A stretch of DNA of 42,648 nt from Acidimicrobiales bacterium (GTDB taxonomy: Bacteria; Actinomycetota; Acidimicrobiia; Acidimicrobiales; Palsa-688), in NCBI GenBank assembly GCA_036378675.1, contig DASUWA010000041.1:1-42648 (forward strand), in the 5' to 3' direction. Made by a program: the position numbers and the translations under genes. The notes below the pieces were generated by a model. That model was not told the origin of the DNA. It made no database searches and saw nothing but the letters and a program-made list of their open reading frames with translations. Position 1 is the first letter of the stretch; each line of letters starts with the position of its first letter. Positions 31,473 through 39,108 of this stretch are shown in pieces.

Positions 31473-32329
31473 CCGACCACCCGCACCACCCGCCCGACCG
31501 CTCCGGTCGCGTCCGGCCGGTCCTGTTCCTGAGCGACTACGGCCTAGACGACGAGTTCGTCGGCATCGTCCACCGGGTTATCCAGGCGACCGCCCCGGGC
31601 GTCCCCGTCATCGACCTGACCCACGGGATCCGTCCCCACGACGTGCGCGCCGGAGCCCTGGCCCTGTGGCGAAACGCGCCCTGGTTGGGCGGATCCGTCG
31701 TCCTCGCGGTCGTCGACCCAGGCGTCGGGACGTCGAGACGGCCGGTCGCAGTCGAAGTGGCGACCGCACGCACGGTGCTCGTCGGGCCCGACAACGGACT
31801 CCTCCTCCCCGCCGCCCACGCCCTAGGTGGCCCGTCCGCAGCCGTGACGCTGCGCCGGCTTTCGCCCCGCGCGGGCGTGCCTCCCGGGTTGGGGTCGACC
31901 TTCGACGGCCGGGACCTTTTTTCTCCGGTCGCAGCCCGGATCGCCGCCGGCGAATGCTCCCTCGACCAGATCGGCGACCGCGTCGACCCGGCGTCGCTCG
32001 CCGGCGACCCCGTCCCGGTTCCCGGCCGGGATGACCACGGGCTGCTGCGATGCGAGGTTCTGTGGATCGACCGTTTCGGGAACGCCCAGCTCAACGCCCA
32101 GCCCAGCGATGTCGCCGGTTGGGGCGGCGGGTTGACCGTCGCCGCCGGCGCCGGGGTGGCGGTTCCAGCGAGGCTGGTGCGGGCATTCGGCGAGCTCGGG
32201 CACGGCGAGCTCGGGTTGGTGACCGACTCGTACGGGCTGCTCGCACTGACGATCAACGGCTCGACGGCCGCGGCCGGGCTCGGCATCTCGGAGGGGGATC
32301 CGGTGTGGATCGGGCCGGCCGGGGACTAG
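31469..32329 (+). CDS. SAM hydrolase (DUF62, S-adenosyl-L-methionine hydroxide adenosyltransferase)
   Basis: 286 residues. The N-terminal family motif VLFLSDYGLDDEFVGI and VIDLTHGIRPHDVRAGALAL lie upstream of the first conventional start (GTG 31643), so translation must begin earlier. In frame between the last stop (31291) and 31643 there is no ATG, GTG or TTG. CTG 31469, overlapping the TGA of the HTH gene as CTGA, is the natural candidate. Other hallmarks are VVDPGVGTSRRPVAVE, LVGPDNGLL, STFDGRDLFSPVAA and WIDRFGNAQLN. The enzyme hydrolyses SAM to adenosine and methionine. Confidence 0.88.
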   Translation: MTDHPHHPPDRSGRVRPVLFLSDYGLDDEFVGIVHRVIQATAPGVPVIDLTHGIRPHDVRAGALALWRNAPWLGGSVVLAVVDPGVGTSRRPVAVEVATARTVLVGPDNGLLLPAAHALGGPSAAVTLRRLSPRAGVPPGLGSTFDGRDLFSPVAARIAAGECSLDQIGDRVDPASLAGDPVPVPGRDDHGLLRCEVLWIDRFGNAQLNAQPSDVAGWGGGLTVAAGAGVAVPARLVRAFGELGHGELGLVTDSYGLLALTINGSTAAAGLGISEGDPVWIGPAGD

Positions 32330-32344
32330 GGACCCGCGCCAAAG

Positions 32345-32350
32345 TACGAT
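32345..32350 (+). promoter_or_regulatory. -10 box TACGAT of rex
   Basis: TACGAT ends 6 nt before ATG 32357, indicating a leaderless rex-hem operon transcript. No TTGTGAA-type Rex operator was seen next to it. Confidence 0.5.
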
Positions 32351-32356
32351 TTGCAC

Positions 32357-33049
32357 ATGGGATCCGTCAGGCGGATACCGCAGGCCACCGTTGCCCGCCT
32401 CCCGCTCTACCTGAGGGCGCTCGAGGAGTTCGCGGTCGAGCGGGCGGCGACCATCTCCTCCGAGGCCCTTGCCGCCCGCGCCGGGGTCAACGCAGCGCAG
32501 GTCCGCAAGGACCTGTCCTATCTCGGGTCGTACGGCACCCGGGGGGTCGGCTACGACGTCGCCTACCTGGTGCGGGAAATCAACCGGCAGCTCGGCCTCG
32601 GCGAGGCACGCCGGGTGGCGATCATCGGGGCCGGCCGTCTCGGCCAGGCGCTCGGCGGCTACGGAGGGCTGCCGGCGAGGGGCTTCCAGGTGGTCGCGGC
32701 CTTCGACAACGACGCAGGGAAGATCGGGATGCCGCTCGGCTCCGTCAGGGTCAGCCCGGTGGCGGACATGGCGGAGGTAATAAGCGGAGAAAGAGTGGCC
32801 ATCGCGATCGTCACGACCCCGGCGTCCGCAGCCCAGTTGGTGGTCGACGAAGCGTTAGCCGCCGGGGTGAAATCGATCCTCAATTTCGCTCCCACGACGG
32901 TGTCGGTCCCGGCCGGCGTGGCTCTGCGCCAGGTCGACCTGGGAATCGAACTGCAGATCCTGAGCTTCTACCAGGAGCACCAGGCGGCGTCGGCCGCCTC
33001 CCAGGTACAGGGGTTTTCGGACCCCGCCGCGGCGTGGGTGGCACCGTGA
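32357..33049 (+). CDS. rex: Redox-sensing transcriptional repressor Rex
   Basis: 230 residues. The winged-helix DNA-binding part (1-80) has PQATVARLPLYLRALEEF, AARAGVNAAQVRKDLSYLG and GTRGVGYDVAYL; the Rossmann domain starts with VAIIGAGRLGQALGGYGG and binds NADH/NAD+. The C-terminal helix FYQEHQAASA swaps between subunits. Rex proteins repress respiratory and fermentative genes when NADH is low. It is the first gene of a run of tetrapyrrole genes, with GTGA overlap to the next; Rex before hemA is a known actinobacterial order. Confidence 0.96.
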   Translation: MGSVRRIPQATVARLPLYLRALEEFAVERAATISSEALAARAGVNAAQVRKDLSYLGSYGTRGVGYDVAYLVREINRQLGLGEARRVAIIGAGRLGQALGGYGGLPARGFQVVAAFDNDAGKIGMPLGSVRVSPVADMAEVISGERVAIAIVTTPASAAQLVVDEALAAGVKSILNFAPTTVSVPAGVALRQVDLGIELQILSFYQEHQAASAASQVQGFSDPAAAWVAP

Positions 33050-33678
33050 CGGCTCTGCCGGACGCGCTCTACCCGGTGAACCTGGTCGTGACCGGGCGGC
33101 GGTGTGTGGTGGTCGGGGGTGGAGCGGTAGCCGCGCGGAAGGCCGACGGCCTCGTAGCAGCCGGCGCCGACGTGGTGGTGATAGCACCGTCGATAGACCG
33201 GTCGATCCGGGACCGGCGCGACGTTTCGATCGTCGAGCGCCGCTACCGCAAGGGCGACCTGGACGGTGCCTGGCTTGCGATCGCCGCCACCGACGATCCG
33301 GCCGTCAACCGCCAGGTCCACGACGACGGAGAGGCGGCCCGGGTGTGGGTGAACGCCGCGGACGATCCGCCGTCGTGCTCCTTCACGCTCCCCGCGGTGC
33401 TAAGGCGCGGGCCGGTTCAGGTCGCGGTGTCGACATCGGGCCACAGCCCAGCGCTCGCCGCCTGGATCCGCAGCCAGATCGCCGGCATCTTGGGACCCGA
33501 GGTGGCCCTGCTGGCCGAGTGGCTTTCCGAAGCGCGCGAGGAGATGAAGGCTTCGGGGCGGTCTACGGAAGATGTCGACTGGCGGACGGCGTTGGATTCA
33601 GACATGCTCGAACTGATCCGGTCGGGCCAGATGGCCCTAGCACGGGAGCGCCTGCAGGCTTGTCTGTCGTCGCAGTAG
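33046..33678 (+). CDS. Precorrin-2 dehydrogenase (CysG N-terminal/Met8-like)
   Basis: 210 residues. NAD-binding start YPVNLVVTGRRCVVVGGGAVAARKADGLVAAGADVVV is split between strands typical of the CysG_N family; WLAIAATDDPAVNRQV, VNAADDPPSCSFTLPAVLRRGPVQVAVST and GHSPALAAWIRSQI follow. It oxidises precorrin-2 to sirohydrochlorin on the route to siroheme and may also insert iron. Together with the CobA domain encoded three genes later it covers uroporphyrinogen III to sirohydrochlorin. The GTG start overlaps the rex stop. Confidence 0.92.
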   Translation: MTALPDALYPVNLVVTGRRCVVVGGGAVAARKADGLVAAGADVVVIAPSIDRSIRDRRDVSIVERRYRKGDLDGAWLAIAATDDPAVNRQVHDDGEAARVWVNAADDPPSCSFTLPAVLRRGPVQVAVSTSGHSPALAAWIRSQIAGILGPEVALLAEWLSEAREEMKASGRSTEDVDWRTALDSDMLELIRSGQMALARERLQACLSSQ

Positions 33679-34925
33679 GTCTCAACCACAGGACTGTGCC
33701 GTTGTCGGTGCTTGAGCCGATGACCGTTCCTTCCGCGCTCCTTCCCAAGGCGCTGCACGACCTGTCCGCGAAGGACAACCTCAGCGAGGTGGTCGTCCTG
33801 TCGACCTGCCTGCGCACCGAGGTTTACGCGGTGGCCTCGCGTTTCCACCAAGCGATGTCGGATATCCGCGAGTTCCTCTCCGCCTGGAGCGGTTTGCCGC
33901 CGGAGGATTTCGCCGGCCACTTGTACGAGTACTACGACGATCGGGCGGCGAACCATCTGTTCACGGTGGCTTCGGGGCTCGACTCGGCGGTCCTCGGCGA
34001 AGGCGAGGTGCTGGGCCAGGTCGGGGCCGCGTGGGAGGCCGCGCGCGACGAAAGCACGGCCGGCCCGGTGCTGTCGATCCTCTTCCGCCACGCGATCGAA
34101 ACCGGAAAACGAGTGCGATCCGAAACGGCCATCGCCCGCGGCACGACGTCGCTGTCCCAGGCGGCCGTGGCGTTGGCGGGCGAGCAGCTGGGGACTCTGT
34201 CGGGCCTGACGACGCTGGTGATAGGGGCCGGTGAGATGGGCGAGGCGATGGCCCAGGCTCTCGCCGGCGCGCTCGACGATCAGGGACAGCTTCTGGTAGC
34301 CAACCGGACCTGGAGCCGCGCGACCGAACTCGCTGCGCGTTGTGGCGGGCGGGCGATCGAATGGGGCGGTCTCACGCAGGCCCTGACGTATGCCGACGTC
34401 GTCCTCGCGTCGACCGGTTCGCAGGAGTTCCTTCTGGTTGCAGGCGATCTCGAGCCGTTGCTTGCCGAGCGTTCGGGAAGGCCGCTCCTCATCGTCGACA
34501 TCGCAGTCCCGCGCGACGTCGATCCGTCCGTCGGGACCCTTCCGGGCGTGACCCTGTTCGACATGGAGGATCTCGCCGCGTTCGCGACCAGGGCGGTCGA
34601 GGGACGGCGGGCGGAGATCCCTCACGCAGAGGGGATCGTCGCGCAGGAGCTCGGGCGATATCTCGAGATCTCTTCGCAGCGCCAGGTGGCCCCCATCGTC
34701 TCGGCGCTTCACGAACGCGCCGAGGAGGTCAGGGAGGCCGAGCTGCAACGGTTCGCCCGCCGGCTGGCCGGCCTGTCGCCCGCACAGCAACAGGCCGTCG
34801 AGGCCCTGAGCCGGGGGATCGTCGCCAAGCTGCTCCACGACCCGACCGTCGCGGTCAAGGCAGCCGCCGGCTCACCTGCCGGCGAGCAACTCGCGCAGAC
34901 GCTGCGCCAGCTGTTCGGCCTCTAG
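33660..34925 (+). CDS. hemA: Glutamyl-tRNA reductase
   Basis: 421 residues. It reduces Glu-tRNA to glutamate-1-semialdehyde, the first step of tetrapyrrole synthesis by the C5 route. VVAVGLNHRTVPLSVLE opens the catalytic domain; the active-site cysteine lies in LSTCLRTEVYA, where the usual Asn after Cys is Leu. HLFTVASGLDSAVLGEGEVLGQV, the NADPH domain VIGAGEMGEAMA and ANRTWSRA follow, then a helical dimerisation domain. The TTG start lies 19 bp inside the preceding gene. Confidence 0.96.
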   Translation: MSVVAVGLNHRTVPLSVLEPMTVPSALLPKALHDLSAKDNLSEVVVLSTCLRTEVYAVASRFHQAMSDIREFLSAWSGLPPEDFAGHLYEYYDDRAANHLFTVASGLDSAVLGEGEVLGQVGAAWEAARDESTAGPVLSILFRHAIETGKRVRSETAIARGTTSLSQAAVALAGEQLGTLSGLTTLVIGAGEMGEAMAQALAGALDDQGQLLVANRTWSRATELAARCGGRAIEWGGLTQALTYADVVLASTGSQEFLLVAGDLEPLLAERSGRPLLIVDIAVPRDVDPSVGTLPGVTLFDMEDLAAFATRAVEGRRAEIPHAEGIVAQELGRYLEISSQRQVAPIVSALHERAEEVREAELQRFARRLAGLSPAQQQAVEALSRGIVAKLLHDPTVAVKAAAGSPAGEQLAQTLRQLFGL

Positions 34926-34940
34926 TTGGTCAGCGCGTAG

Positions 34941-35840
34941 TTGGACAGCCTGCGAGTCGCGACCCGAGGAAGCGCGCTCGCCCGCTGGCAGGCGGAGGAG
35001 GTGGCCCGCCTGGTGCGGGAGGCCCGACCCGGCGCGCGCGTGGAGCTGGTGGTCGTCGAGACCATGGGGGACAGGCGCGGCGACGTTCCCCTCTCGGAGA
35101 TCGGCGGGCAAGGGGTCTTCGTCAAGGAGGTGCAAGCCGCGGTCCTCGAGGGCCGAGCCGACCTGGCGGTCCACTCGGCCAAGGACCTCCCGTCATCGAC
35201 TTCTGCCCCGGGGCTGGTGATCGGCGCGTTGCTCGAGCGCGCCGACCCGCGGGACGCGCTGGTCGGATCGACTCTCGACCGGCTCGCGGCCGGTGCCACG
35301 GTCGCGACCGGTTCGGTGCGCCGGCGCGCCCAGCTGGCGTGGATAAGGCCCGATCTCACCTTCGCCGATCTACGCGGCAACATCCCCACCCGCCTGCAGA
35401 AGGTGCCGGCGGGCGGCGCGGTCGTGGTGGCAGTGGCGGCGTTGTCCCGCCTGTCGCTGCTCGACCGCGCCGACGAGATTCTCGACGTGTCGGTGATCCT
35501 CCCGCAGGTGGGCCAGGGTGCGATCGCGGTCGAGTGCCGGGAAACGGATTCCGGCACCGTCGAGCTTCTCGCTGGGCTGAACCATCGTGGAACATCGGTC
35601 GCCGTCGAATGCGAGCGTGGTTTTCTGGCCCGCTTGGGAGGGGGATGCGACCTTCCCGTCGGCGCGTACGCTCGCGCGGATGAAGCCGCGATCACCGTCG
35701 AGGGCATGCTCGCATCAGCGGACGGCCGGGTGATGCTCAAGGCGACGCGGGGTGGACCGCTGTCCGCTCCGGCGCAGTTGGGCCGAGAGCTCGCCGAGGA
35801 GCTCCTGGGCGCCGGCGGGGTCGAGCTCCTGGCCGGGTGA
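34941..35840 (+). CDS. hemC: Porphobilinogen deaminase (hydroxymethylbilane synthase)
   Basis: 299 residues. It polymerises four porphobilinogens to hydroxymethylbilane. Conserved segments are RVATRGSALARWQAEEV, ETMGDRRGD, GQGVFVKEVQAAVLEGRADLAVHSAKDLP, TGSVRRRAQL, DLRGNIPTRLQK, LPQVGQGAIAVECR, and the cofactor-attachment cysteine in LGGGCDLPVGAYA. The TTG start is 15 bp after hemA. A porphobilinogen synthase gene (hemB) would be expected in the same pathway but lies outside the window or after another promoter. Confidence 0.96.
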   Translation: MDSLRVATRGSALARWQAEEVARLVREARPGARVELVVVETMGDRRGDVPLSEIGGQGVFVKEVQAAVLEGRADLAVHSAKDLPSSTSAPGLVIGALLERADPRDALVGSTLDRLAAGATVATGSVRRRAQLAWIRPDLTFADLRGNIPTRLQKVPAGGAVVVAVAALSRLSLLDRADEILDVSVILPQVGQGAIAVECRETDSGTVELLAGLNHRGTSVAVECERGFLARLGGGCDLPVGAYARADEAAITVEGMLASADGRVMLKATRGGPLSAPAQLGRELAEELLGAGGVELLAG

Positions 35841-35874
35841 GCCGCTTGCCCCGACTCGGCCGTGTGAGGTTGCG

Positions 35875-37341
35875 GTGACCGTCTACCTGGTTGGGGCCGG
35901 CCCGGGGGATCCGGGGCTGTTGACGCTTCGAGGGGCCGAACTGCTCCGGCGTGCCGACGTCGTCGTCCACGACCGGCTCGCCGACCCGAGCCTCCTCGAC
36001 CTGGCGTCCCCAAGCGCCCGGCGGGTCGACGTAGGGAAGGCACCCGGTGGCCCGGTGCACCAGGACGAGATCAACTCGCTTTTGGTCTCGGAAGGTCGCG
36101 CGGGCCGGACTGTGGTGAGGTTGAAGGGGGGGGACCCCTTCGTGTTCGGCCGCGGCGGCGAGGAGGCCCTCGCGCTGCAGGAGGCGGGAGTGGAGTTCGA
36201 GATCGTTCCGGGGATCACGTCTGCAGTTGCCGCGCCCGCCTATGCCGGTGTGCCAGTTACCCACCGCGGCCTGTCCACGTCTTTCACCGTGGTGACCGGG
36301 CACAGCCGGCACGCGGTCGACCAGGAGACCAACTGGGACGCGCTGGCGCGGGCCGGCGGGACCATCGTCGTGCTGATGGGCGTCGCCCATCGCGGGGAGA
36401 TCGCCAAGCGCCTGATGGACGGCGGGCTCGCCCCGGAGACGCCGGTGATGGCGGTCCACTGGGGCACCCGGCCCGAACAGGCCTCGGTACGTGTGCGGCT
36501 CGACGAGCTGGGCGAGACGCATCTCGAGCCTCCCGTGACCATGGTGATCGGGTCGGTCTCCAGGCTCGACCTTCGCTGGTACGAGGCGATGCCGCTGTTC
36601 GGCAAGCGGGTCGTGATCACCAGAGCCCGGGCGCAGGCCTCCGCTCTCGGCGCCCGGCTTCGTGAGCTCGGAGCCCGTCCGGTGGAAGTCCCGGCGATCC
36701 GGGTGGATCCCCCCACCGACGGTGGTGCCGCTCTGGCTCGGGCCGCTTCTGCTCTGACCGAGGGCGCTTACGGGTGGGTCGTGTTCACGTCAGCGAACGC
36801 CGTCGACGCACTGATGGAGCGGATCCCCGATTCGCGCGCGTTGGGGTCGACGTGCGTGGCTGCCGTCGGACCTGCGACGGCTGAGGCGTTGAGGCGCTAC
36901 CGGATCGTGGCCGATCTGGTGCCCGACCGCGAGCACGCCGAAGGACTTCTGGAGGCTTTCCCCGACCCGCCGGCGCCGGCGGGCTCGGTCGTGCTCTTCC
37001 CTCGGGCCTCCGAAGGACGGGAGGTACTGGTCGCCGGGTTGGAGCTGGCCGGCTGGGAGGTAGACCTCGTCGAGGCATACCGCACCGTTCGGGAACCGTT
37101 CGACGAAACGATGTCGAACGAGGTCGCGTCCGCAGACGCGGTGTGTTTCGCTTCCTCGTCGAGCGTCACCGGCTTCTTGGAGGGGTACGGCCGATCAGCA
37201 TTGCCGCCGGTTGTCGCGTGCATCGGGCCGGCTACCGCAGAGACCGCGCGGCGGGCCGGACTCCGAGTCGACGCGGTCGCGGACCCTCACACGATCGACG
37301 GGCTCATCGATGTTCTGATACGGGTGCTGGGGTCCGGCTAG
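35875..37341 (+). CDS. cobA/hemD: Fused uroporphyrinogen-III C-methyltransferase/uroporphyrinogen-III synthase
   Basis: 488 residues. Residues 1-240 are a SUMT-type methylase: VYLVGAGPGDPGLLTLRG, RLKGGDPFVFGRGGEE, PGITSAVAAPAYAGVPVTHRG and VVLMGVAHRGEIA. Residues from about 245 are a HemD synthase with KRVVITRARAQASAL, VVFTSANAVDALM, VAAVGPATAEALRR and a final CIGPATAETARRAG. The fusion closes the ring of hydroxymethylbilane and diverts part to precorrin-2. GTG 35875 follows GTGAGG at good spacing. Its last 38 bp overlap the convergent unknown gene. Confidence 0.95.
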   Translation: MTVYLVGAGPGDPGLLTLRGAELLRRADVVVHDRLADPSLLDLASPSARRVDVGKAPGGPVHQDEINSLLVSEGRAGRTVVRLKGGDPFVFGRGGEEALALQEAGVEFEIVPGITSAVAAPAYAGVPVTHRGLSTSFTVVTGHSRHAVDQETNWDALARAGGTIVVLMGVAHRGEIAKRLMDGGLAPETPVMAVHWGTRPEQASVRVRLDELGETHLEPPVTMVIGSVSRLDLRWYEAMPLFGKRVVITRARAQASALGARLRELGARPVEVPAIRVDPPTDGGAALARAASALTEGAYGWVVFTSANAVDALMERIPDSRALGSTCVAAVGPATAEALRRYRIVADLVPDREHAEGLLEAFPDPPAPAGSVVLFPRASEGREVLVAGLELAGWEVDLVEAYRTVREPFDETMSNEVASADAVCFASSSSVTGFLEGYGRSALPPVVACIGPATAETARRAGLRVDAVADPHTIDGLIDVLIRVLGSG

Positions 37342-38332
37342 TCGCCGACCGGCCCGCGGCCATCCAAAGACCGGCTGCGATGATCAGCCCGACGAGGAAT
37401 ATGACCCCGACCCACGGCCGGGGACCGGTGCTCGGCGAGGCCGACGCCACCAACGCGGTGCCGGGTGTGGCCGGGCTGGTCGTCGGCTTCGGATTGGTGG
37501 TCGAATTCGGCTGTGCAAGCGACGGCGACAGGGCTGCGCTCGGCGCCGGTGAGACCGGCAGACCCGGCACGGACGGGGCCGCGGTTCCGGTGTCCCCTTG
37601 GATCGCCGACCCCGCAGCAGCCGGCGCGCCGGTCCCTGTCCCGGTGATCGCGCTCGACCCGTAGCTGCCGGAGGATCCGCTGTCGGCCGGCGTGGCGACC
37701 GCGGTGTCGGCCGGCGATTGAACCTGCAGGGACTGGGCGTCGGGCTGCGAGAGCACGACGCGATCGGCAGGACTCGTGGGCAGGATGGCCACTCCCGGCG
37801 ACGCGGACGAAAGCAGGCTGGACACGTCGAACTGGTAGGAGCCGGAAGCCGCGGTAGCGGTGACGTTCCTGGCGCAGTTGTAGGAAGGCGCATCGGACAT
37901 GGGGCCTCCTTCCTCGGGCTGGAAATTCTGACTGGTCAAGGGGCACAGCTCGAGCGTGCTGGAGGGGGTTGTCGCGGAATTGGGGGCCACCGTCAGCGTG
38001 AGCCTTCCTGCGGTCGCGCCGTCCGGTAGGACGTAGGTGAGCGCGGCGAGGGCGGCGGCGCCGGCGTCCCCGGCCCCGGCGGAAGACATCGGCCCCCCCT
38101 CGACGAGCAGGCCGTTAGAGGGGACATCCGGAGGTGCCGGTGGCGCTGCCGGCGCGCCGAGCCCTCCGACGTTCCCTGGATTGGCCGACGTCCACCAGCC
38201 TTGCGAGCTCGGAGCGTCGGCCCTCGCCGTCGAGCCGAATCCGAGTGAGACTGTGGCGACACCAGCGGACACCAACATCACCATCAAAATTGATCGCCTT
38301 AGATGTTTCCTCGGCGGGTGCACCCGGCTCAC
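37304..38332 (-). CDS. Secreted, membrane-anchored protein of unknown function in the Liv operon
   Basis: 342 residues, not recognised. It has a signal peptide (RKHLRRSILMVMLVSAGVATVSLGFGSTARA), a domain of about 140 residues with two cysteines (LELCPLT and YNCARN) and a beta-rich TYVLPDGATAGRLTLTV stretch, a long Ser/Pro/Thr/Ala spacer (about 195-300) and a single C-terminal helix WVGVIFLVGLIIAAGLW with a basic tail. This is the build of a surface protein held by its C-terminus. The GTG start overlaps the livF stop (GTGA), so it belongs to the transporter operon. Confidence 0.8.
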   Translation of the reverse strand: MSRVHPPRKHLRRSILMVMLVSAGVATVSLGFGSTARADAPSSQGWWTSANPGNVGGLGAPAAPPAPPDVPSNGLLVEGGPMSSAGAGDAGAAALAALTYVLPDGATAGRLTLTVAPNSATTPSSTLELCPLTSQNFQPEEGGPMSDAPSYNCARNVTATAASGSYQFDVSSLLSSASPGVAILPTSPADRVVLSQPDAQSLQVQSPADTAVATPADSGSSGSYGSSAITGTGTGAPAAAGSAIQGDTGTAAPSVPGLPVSPAPSAALSPSLAQPNSTTNPKPTTSPATPGTALVASASPSTGPRPWVGVIFLVGLIIAAGLWMAAGRSATSRTPAPVSEHR

Positions 38333-39108
38333 CCGCTCGCGTCGCCGAGGAACACCGCCCTCGCTATGTCATCCCGCTCGAGCAGCTCCGCGGTGCGGCC
38401 TTCGAAGCGGATCTGCCCTTTTTCCATGAACACCGTCCGCGGGCACAGCTCGGCAGCGATGTTGAGGCTCTGTTCTACAACGAGCAGCGCGACTCCGCTG
38501 CGATGGATTCGTGACACGATCTCCATCAGGTCGCTGACTATGACCGGGGCAAGCCCAAGCGAGAGCTCGTCGATGCAAAGCACCTTCGGATCGAGGATGA
38601 GCGCCTTGGCGAGGGCGAGCTGCTGCTGCTCGCCTCCGGAGAGGTAGCCGGCCGGCTGGGACCTGCGCTCCGCGAGCCGGGGAAAGGTGTCCATCACCAG
38701 GTCCCGGCGCTCCCGAACCCACGAGCGGTTCTTCCGCACGGTGAGCGCCTGCATCTGCAGGTTCTCCTCGACGCTCATGTCCGGGAACACCGCCCTGCCT
38801 CCCGGGATGAGGACAAGCCCGCGGGTCACCTTCCGCTCCGCCGGCACGTCGGTGACGTCCTCACCGTCGAAGATCACCCTTCCGCTCACGGGCGGGTCCA
38901 GGCCGGCCAACGCGCGTAGCAGGGTGGACTTACCGGCACCGTTGGTGCCGAGAAGCGCCAGCGCCTCTCCCGGCCACAGGTCGATTGACACGCCGAACAG
39001 GACCTGCGTACGTCCGTAGCAGAAGTCCAGGTCGATCGCGCTGAGGATCGGCCGCACCAACTCGGTAGTCGGGTCCTCCGGTTGGCTCCCGGTTGACGCG
39101 ATCGTCAT
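38329..39108 (-). CDS. livF: Branched-chain amino-acid-type ABC transporter ATP-binding protein LivF
   Basis: 259 residues, LivF type. Walker A GTNGAGKSTLLRALAGL, Q-loop region IPGGRAVFPDMSVEENL, signature YLSGGEQQQLALAKAL, Walker B VLCIDELSLGLAP, and VEQSLNIAAELCPRTVFMEKG. It is the second ATPase of a heterodimeric pair with the LivG domain encoded just upstream (ATGA overlap). Substrates of such HAAT transporters include branched-chain amino acids, urea and amides; the ligand is set by the binding protein. Confidence 0.93.
   Translation of the reverse strand: MTIASTGSQPEDPTTELVRPILSAIDLDFCYGRTQVLFGVSIDLWPGEALALLGTNGAGKSTLLRALAGLDPPVSGRVIFDGEDVTDVPAERKVTRGLVLIPGGRAVFPDMSVEENLQMQALTVRKNRSWVRERRDLVMDTFPRLAERRSQPAGYLSGGEQQQLALAKALILDPKVLCIDELSLGLAPVIVSDLMEIVSRIHRSGVALLVVEQSLNIAAELCPRTVFMEKGQIRFEGRTAELLERDDIARAVFLGDASG

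Noticed and set aside
37304-38332. Sortase-anchored (LPXTG) surface protein
   Set aside because: The C-terminal helix and basic tail are present, but there is no LPXTG-like motif before the helix.
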